Shown here: positions 60,248 through 64,000 of the stretch, in pieces | Position numbering within the stretch: the stretch's first letter is position 1 | Layout of the letters: every line of letters begins with the position of its first letter | NCBI RefSeq assembly: GCF_021729155.1 | Contig: NZ_JAJQYA010000006.1 | Location: forward strand, 1-64,000 | Direction: 5' to 3' | Length of the DNA stretch: 64,000 bases | Source of the DNA: Membranihabitans marinus | GTDB lineage: Bacteria; Bacteroidota; Bacteroidia; Chitinophagales; Saprospiraceae | The notes under the pieces: generated by a model | Seen by the model: only the letters and a program-made list of their open reading frames with translations | Told to the model about the DNA's origin: nothing | Databases searched by the model: none | Program-made: the position numbers and the translations under genes

Positions 60248-62545
60248 ATGAAGTTTAGTATTGCTCTTATTTTTTTTATTCTATTCGGTATAAGTGAGTC
60301 TACTTTTGCTCAATCCATGACGAGAGAACTGTCTTCTGGTGTGCAAATGTTAGATGAGTATCACTATAGTCATTCATTGTCTGCCAATAGAAGCTATCGG
60401 ATTTTTCTGCCTCCCAACTACGAGGTTAATTCAGATAAAAAATACCCTGTAATCTACTACTTTCATGGCTGGGCTCAAAGGTATTTTGGTTCCATGGGCA
60501 AAGGCTATGCAAATTATGATAAGGGAGATGAAAATAATGGAGACAATATTGAAAAATTTGTTTCCGAAAACGATGTAATCGTGGTAAAGGTTGATGGATT
60601 GAATAATTTTTCTACCGATCCGTTGAATCTCAGTCCTTATAACGTAAGTTCTGTGACCACTTTTCGTCAATTCCCCAATTACTTTTTAGAACTCATAGAT
60701 TTTATTGACAGTAGGTATCGTACGATTCCTGATCGAGAGCATCGTGCCGTATCGGGTTTGTCTATGGGCGGGTTTATGACTTTTTGGTTGTCGGCCAAAT
60801 TTCCAGATAAAATAAGTGCGGCTGGTAATTTTTGTGGTTCTACTGAATTTTCAGCTGGACTGGTAGAGTATCCTGTAGTGTATACCCACGCCGAAATGTA
60901 CGATAACTATAAGGCCACTCACATTAGGATGAATAATGGAACACGAGATCGATTGAGATTTTATCATGAGGATATGAATCGAGTTTTGCTAAATGTTTTA
61001 TCTCAATATGAGTTTCATGTATACGAAGCTTCACATGTTACCTGTGGTTTGGGTGATATGTTTGATTTTTTAATGAAAGCATTCGAGTCACCACTGCCAT
61101 TGCCTGAACGCTGGGACTATATCGATATTTATCCTTTTTTTGAAGTCTGGGATTATAAAGTGGAGACAGATCGAAACAGGGGTGGATTTACCATTTTGGA
61201 AAATGTAGATGAGGCTGGATTTAATATTGCGGTTAGAAACTTTTTACCTGACGGACAATTGATGACTCAAGTTGCAGTCAAAGTGATTACGGCCCCTTTG
61301 TATCAGAAAAATACTAAGTATTACGTGGTGGATGTTGATCTGAGAAATCAGCAATCTAATACTTATGAAGTGATGAGTGATAATGAAGGCCGGTTGGCGA
61401 TTGTGACCACAGGAAGTCAGCATCAAATAAGTATTGCTCCCAATACAGATCAAAGCAACTTGAGCTTGGCTAATTTTTCACTTAATAATATGGAGTGGGC
61501 AGAAACGGGTAAAGAAATAGAGTTTAGTATCGATATCTTAAATAAAGGAATGGCTGCCGCTTCTTCTATAAAGGCGGAATTGTTGTCATTGAGTGAAGGA
61601 TTGGAAGTCCTGTCTGGTCAAGGCGTGCTCTCAAGTTTGAAGTCTCAAGAAATGGCTCAACTTAAAGGTCGATTTAAGATTATTAATCGCAAGGAAGGTG
61701 TGGAAATTGCTAAATTTTTATTGACTTTAACCGATGGGGATGGAGGTAAATGGGAGGAAGAATTTGAACTTCGATTTAAAGATCCTGTTTCAGAAATTGT
61801 GGATTTTGTGATAGCCGACGGTAAAGAAATGACGGTTATTGAGCAAGCTGTTCAACCGGTAACTAAAATAGTAGGGCTAGGAAATGGAGATGGAATAGCG
61901 AACCCTGGAGAGACCATCGTTATTTTGGTTAAAGATGGGGATCAATATTACCAAACCTATGCCTATACTACAAATCCCGTCATTAACCCCAATGGTGTTA
62001 GTATCCGAGTGGACGATCCATGGCAAGAATACGATCACATTGGTGGTTCGTTTAAGTATATGATGCCGGTTATCGATACAGAAAAAGGTGCAGGGGAAGT
62101 AGTGAATTTTTATATTGAATATTGGGTCCCTGGAAATCTTAGTGGTCAACACATAATTAAAAAGGGGAAGGTAAGGGTTAGAATAAAAGGTGAAGATACT
62201 ACGCCTCCTCAAGTCCAGTATGTGCAGTTACATAACAATGACAGGATAGAAGCACGTATTTACGATGGGCAACAAGTAGAAAAAGTAACGATGACTTTCA
62301 CACCGAATGAAGAAACATCAACTATGAGATATGTCGGATGGGATGAAGTAAAGAAACAATTTGAAGTTCAGCTGTACGACAACGGTGAAAACGGTGATGT
62401 AGAGGCTGGAGATGGAATATTTAGTCGACAGATTCGCAAGCGCTCATCCTATTTTTACAATATTTCTATGAAGATAAAAGATGGCTTGGGCAATGAAGTT
62501 TCGATTCAGTGGCCGGAGGTTTTATTCCTAAAGGATACTTATTAA
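60248..62545 (+). CDS. Secreted esterase-fold (PF00756-like) multidomain protein
   Basis: The 765-residue protein has a signal peptide (ALIFFILFGISESTFAQ) and an N-terminal alpha/beta hydrolase of the esterase D/feruloyl esterase type: RSYRIFLPPNYEVNSDKKYP, VIYYFHGWAQ, the nucleophile elbow GLSMGG with Ser172, and a likely catalytic His in ASHVTCGLGDMF (about 262). After about residue 290 come beta-sandwich regions: one with FNIAVRNFLPDG, one with SLANFSLNNMEWAETGKEIE resembling a CARDB-like adhesion domain, and a C-terminal one ending VLFLKDTY. The esterase part may remove ester groups from a glycan or cleave aromatic esters. Export and size suggest a surface or secreted enzyme. Confidence 0.82.
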   Translation: MKFSIALIFFILFGISESTFAQSMTRELSSGVQMLDEYHYSHSLSANRSYRIFLPPNYEVNSDKKYPVIYYFHGWAQRYFGSMGKGYANYDKGDENNGDNIEKFVSENDVIVVKVDGLNNFSTDPLNLSPYNVSSVTTFRQFPNYFLELIDFIDSRYRTIPDREHRAVSGLSMGGFMTFWLSAKFPDKISAAGNFCGSTEFSAGLVEYPVVYTHAEMYDNYKATHIRMNNGTRDRLRFYHEDMNRVLLNVLSQYEFHVYEASHVTCGLGDMFDFLMKAFESPLPLPERWDYIDIYPFFEVWDYKVETDRNRGGFTILENVDEAGFNIAVRNFLPDGQLMTQVAVKVITAPLYQKNTKYYVVDVDLRNQQSNTYEVMSDNEGRLAIVTTGSQHQISIAPNTDQSNLSLANFSLNNMEWAETGKEIEFSIDILNKGMAAASSIKAELLSLSEGLEVLSGQGVLSSLKSQEMAQLKGRFKIINRKEGVEIAKFLLTLTDGDGGKWEEEFELRFKDPVSEIVDFVIADGKEMTVIEQAVQPVTKIVGLGNGDGIANPGETIVILVKDGDQYYQTYAYTTNPVINPNGVSIRVDDPWQEYDHIGGSFKYMMPVIDTEKGAGEVVNFYIEYWVPGNLSGQHIIKKGKVRVRIKGEDTTPPQVQYVQLHNNDRIEARIYDGQQVEKVTMTFTPNEETSTMRYVGWDEVKKQFEVQLYDNGENGDVEAGDGIFSRQIRKRSSYFYNISMKIKDGLGNEVSIQWPEVLFLKDTY

Positions 62546-62585
62546 AGGTGTTTTCTAAATAATAGAATATAAAAAATATATAATT

Positions 62586-63878
62586 ATGGATAGGAGATCA
62601 TTTATTGTGCAAAGTAGTATAGTTTCAGGTGGTGCTATGGTCGGTTCTCCGGCTATAGTAAAAATATCAAATATTAATTCCAATTTAAAAGTAGGTATCG
62701 TAGGCTGTGGAGGCCGAGGTACTGGTGCTGTAGTTCAGGCTTTGATGGCCCACCCTGGCAATACATTGGTAGCCATGGGGGATTTATTTGAAAGTCATAT
62801 TGAATTAAGGCATGAAGCATTGTTAGATGTAGAAGAAATAGCAGATAGAGTCAATGTTCCAAAAGAAAATAAATTTACTGGGTTCGACGCTTATCAAAAG
62901 GTTATCAAAGCTTGTGATGTGGTGATATTGGCCACACCTCCAGGTTTTCGACCAGAGCATTTTGAATTTGCTGTAGCAGAGGGCAAACACGTATTTATGG
63001 AGAAGCCTTTGGCTACCGATGGCTATGGTATCCGCAGGATATTGAAAAGTGGAGAGTTGGCTGATAAAAAGGGGGTGAAAGTTGTCGTCGGCTTGCAAAA
63101 TCGCTATGATCCTGCTTTTTCGCAAATGGTTGATCAATTAAAAGCTGGCATCATCGGTCCAATACTTACGAGCACGTGCTACTATATGAAAGGGGGTTAT
63201 AAATTAATTCCACGGTCAAGTACTCAAAATGAATTGGAGTTTCAAATTAAGAATTATCACTATTTCAATTGGTTGTGGGCCGGAGCCCCAGGTGGATTAG
63301 CTATTCACAATACCGATATTGTACATTGGGCCAAAGGGACTTATCCCATTAGTGCCCAAGGTCTGGGTGGGAGAGCTAAACTGAGTGGTCCTGATACTGG
63401 AGATACTTTCGATCACTACTATATAGAGTATACCTATGCCGATGGAAGTAAATTGCATAGTCAGATTAGAAATATTGAAAAGAATTTTAATAAAAATGGA
63501 GCATGGATTACGGGAAGCAAAGGTGTTGCTAATGTTAGAGAAGGGATTTTAGATCACAATGGACAAGTTTTATGGCAATTTGATAGCCAATCTGCTGAAA
63601 ATTCCTATCAGGTTGAACACGATGTTTTGTTTGATGCCATTATCAATAATAAGGCTAAAAACGATACTGTCTTTGGGGCTCATAGTTCTCTGGCGTCAAT
63701 TATGGGTAGAATGGCATCTCATTCTGGTCAAGTAATTACTTGGGATCAAGCATTAAATGCTGCGGAGCGACTGGTTCCAGACATTGCGGATTGGACTGAT
63801 GTGCCCCCCGTAAAGCCAGATAGTCAAATGGTTTATCCTTATTCAGTACCAGGCGGTAGCAATAAATATTTATGGTAA
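62586..63878 (+). CDS. Tat-exported Gfo/Idh/MocA family oxidoreductase
   Basis: A 430-residue protein with a twin-arginine signal (MDRRSFIVQSSIVSGGAMVG) followed by the NAD(P)-binding loop VGIVGCGGRGTGAVVQAL (about 37-54), the family motif VFMEKPLATDGYG with Lys-Pro, and the C-terminal substrate domain with AIHNTDIVHWAKG, where His-x-x-Asp-x-x-His is the catalytic/binding region. It closely resembles the exported Gfo/Idh/MocA proteins of Bacteroidota and Planctomycetes, some of which carry tightly bound NAD and work as sugar 3-oxidases or redox glycosidases in the periplasm. The exact activity cannot be read. Last gene of the window; a terminator follows. Confidence 0.9.
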   Translation: MDRRSFIVQSSIVSGGAMVGSPAIVKISNINSNLKVGIVGCGGRGTGAVVQALMAHPGNTLVAMGDLFESHIELRHEALLDVEEIADRVNVPKENKFTGFDAYQKVIKACDVVILATPPGFRPEHFEFAVAEGKHVFMEKPLATDGYGIRRILKSGELADKKGVKVVVGLQNRYDPAFSQMVDQLKAGIIGPILTSTCYYMKGGYKLIPRSSTQNELEFQIKNYHYFNWLWAGAPGGLAIHNTDIVHWAKGTYPISAQGLGGRAKLSGPDTGDTFDHYYIEYTYADGSKLHSQIRNIEKNFNKNGAWITGSKGVANVREGILDHNGQVLWQFDSQSAENSYQVEHDVLFDAIINNKAKNDTVFGAHSSLASIMGRMASHSGQVITWDQALNAAERLVPDIADWTDVPPVKPDSQMVYPYSVPGGSNKYLW

Positions 63879-63967
63879 TAGCCGGAGTGTAAACAATGAG
63901 GGCAATAAGGTTTTGTTTTTATAGAAGCTAAAGTTTTTATTTTTTCATAATTATAGTATCCTACGAA

Positions 63968-64000
63968 AACGGGGGTTGAAGTAATTCAATCCCTGTTTTT
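63968..64000 (+). terminator. Rho-independent terminator at window end
   Basis: AACGGGGGTTGAA (63968-63980) pairs with TTCAATCCCTGTT (63985-63997) with two G-T pairs and a 4-base loop, followed by T residues to the window end. It closes the ceramidase-like/esterase/oxidoreductase transcript. Confidence 0.75.

Overview
The window looks like a piece of an AT-rich Bacteroidota chromosome, probably an environmental or marine Saprospiria/Cytophagia-type organism. The evidence is three SusC/SusD pairs whose SusC proteins carry N-terminal STN domains, three FecR anti-sigma / ECF sigma systems, a DUF1735 lipoprotein, twin-arginine signals of the RRxFI type, and TAnnTTTG promoter elements. The genus is not resolvable from the sequence. 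No rRNA, tRNA, prophage, CRISPR array or complete insertion sequence was seen.

Region 1 (1-18.8 kb) is a patchwork of short independent units. At the left edge, on the minus strand, lie the first 33 codons of a REP-associated tyrosine transposase (RAYT), followed by palindromic REP-like repeats. Next come a GNAT acetyltransferase, a DUF3784-like membrane protein, and a dense set of oxidoreductase/detoxification genes interleaved with six transcription regulators (three HxlR, one TetR, two Crp/Fnr). Each HxlR gene is divergent from an enzyme gene, and two of them have tandem repeats in the divergent gap that could be operators. The TetR gene and the exported haloacid dehalogenase-like gene behind it share an operator-like motif. 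The region also holds a secreted metallo-beta-lactamase/YHYH/EF-hand fusion, a TraB/GumN-like protein, an SGNH hydrolase and a 0.6 kb run of hairpin repeats (about 10.64-11.22 kb).

Region 2 (19.0-33.5 kb) is SusCD locus 1: ECF sigma (minus), then FecR, SusC, SusD, DUF1735 lipoprotein, DUF4855 protein, FAD-dependent oxidoreductase, and a large PQQ-type sugar dehydrogenase/PKD/cytochrome c lipoprotein.

Region 3 (33.6-40.5 kb) is locus 2: FecR, SusC, SusD, a strong terminator, and an ECF sigma gene placed downstream and convergent rather than beside FecR.

Region 4 (41.3-51.0 kb) is a tight plus-strand cluster of three tandem neutral-ceramidase-family proteins, a PVC-type heme-binding lipoprotein, two exported xylose-isomerase-like TIM barrels and a Dabb-domain protein.

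Region 5 (51.2-64.0 kb) is locus 3: ECF sigma (minus), FecR, SusC, SusD, terminator, then a fourth and divergent ceramidase-family protein, a secreted esterase-fold protein and a Tat-exported Gfo/Idh/MocA oxidoreductase, closed by a terminator at the window end.

The three SusCD systems probably import oligomeric organic nutrients under sigma/anti-sigma control from the SusC STN domain. The unusual point is the cargo. No glycoside hydrolase, polysaccharide lyase or sulfatase was recognised; the exported proteins are instead redox enzymes (PQQ, FAD, heme c, NAD(P)-type), sugar-isomerase-like barrels, ceramidase-fold proteins and an esterase. This suggests an oxidative or amide/ester-cleaving route for a sugar-derived or glycolipid-like substrate. 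The substrate itself cannot be told from sequence alone.
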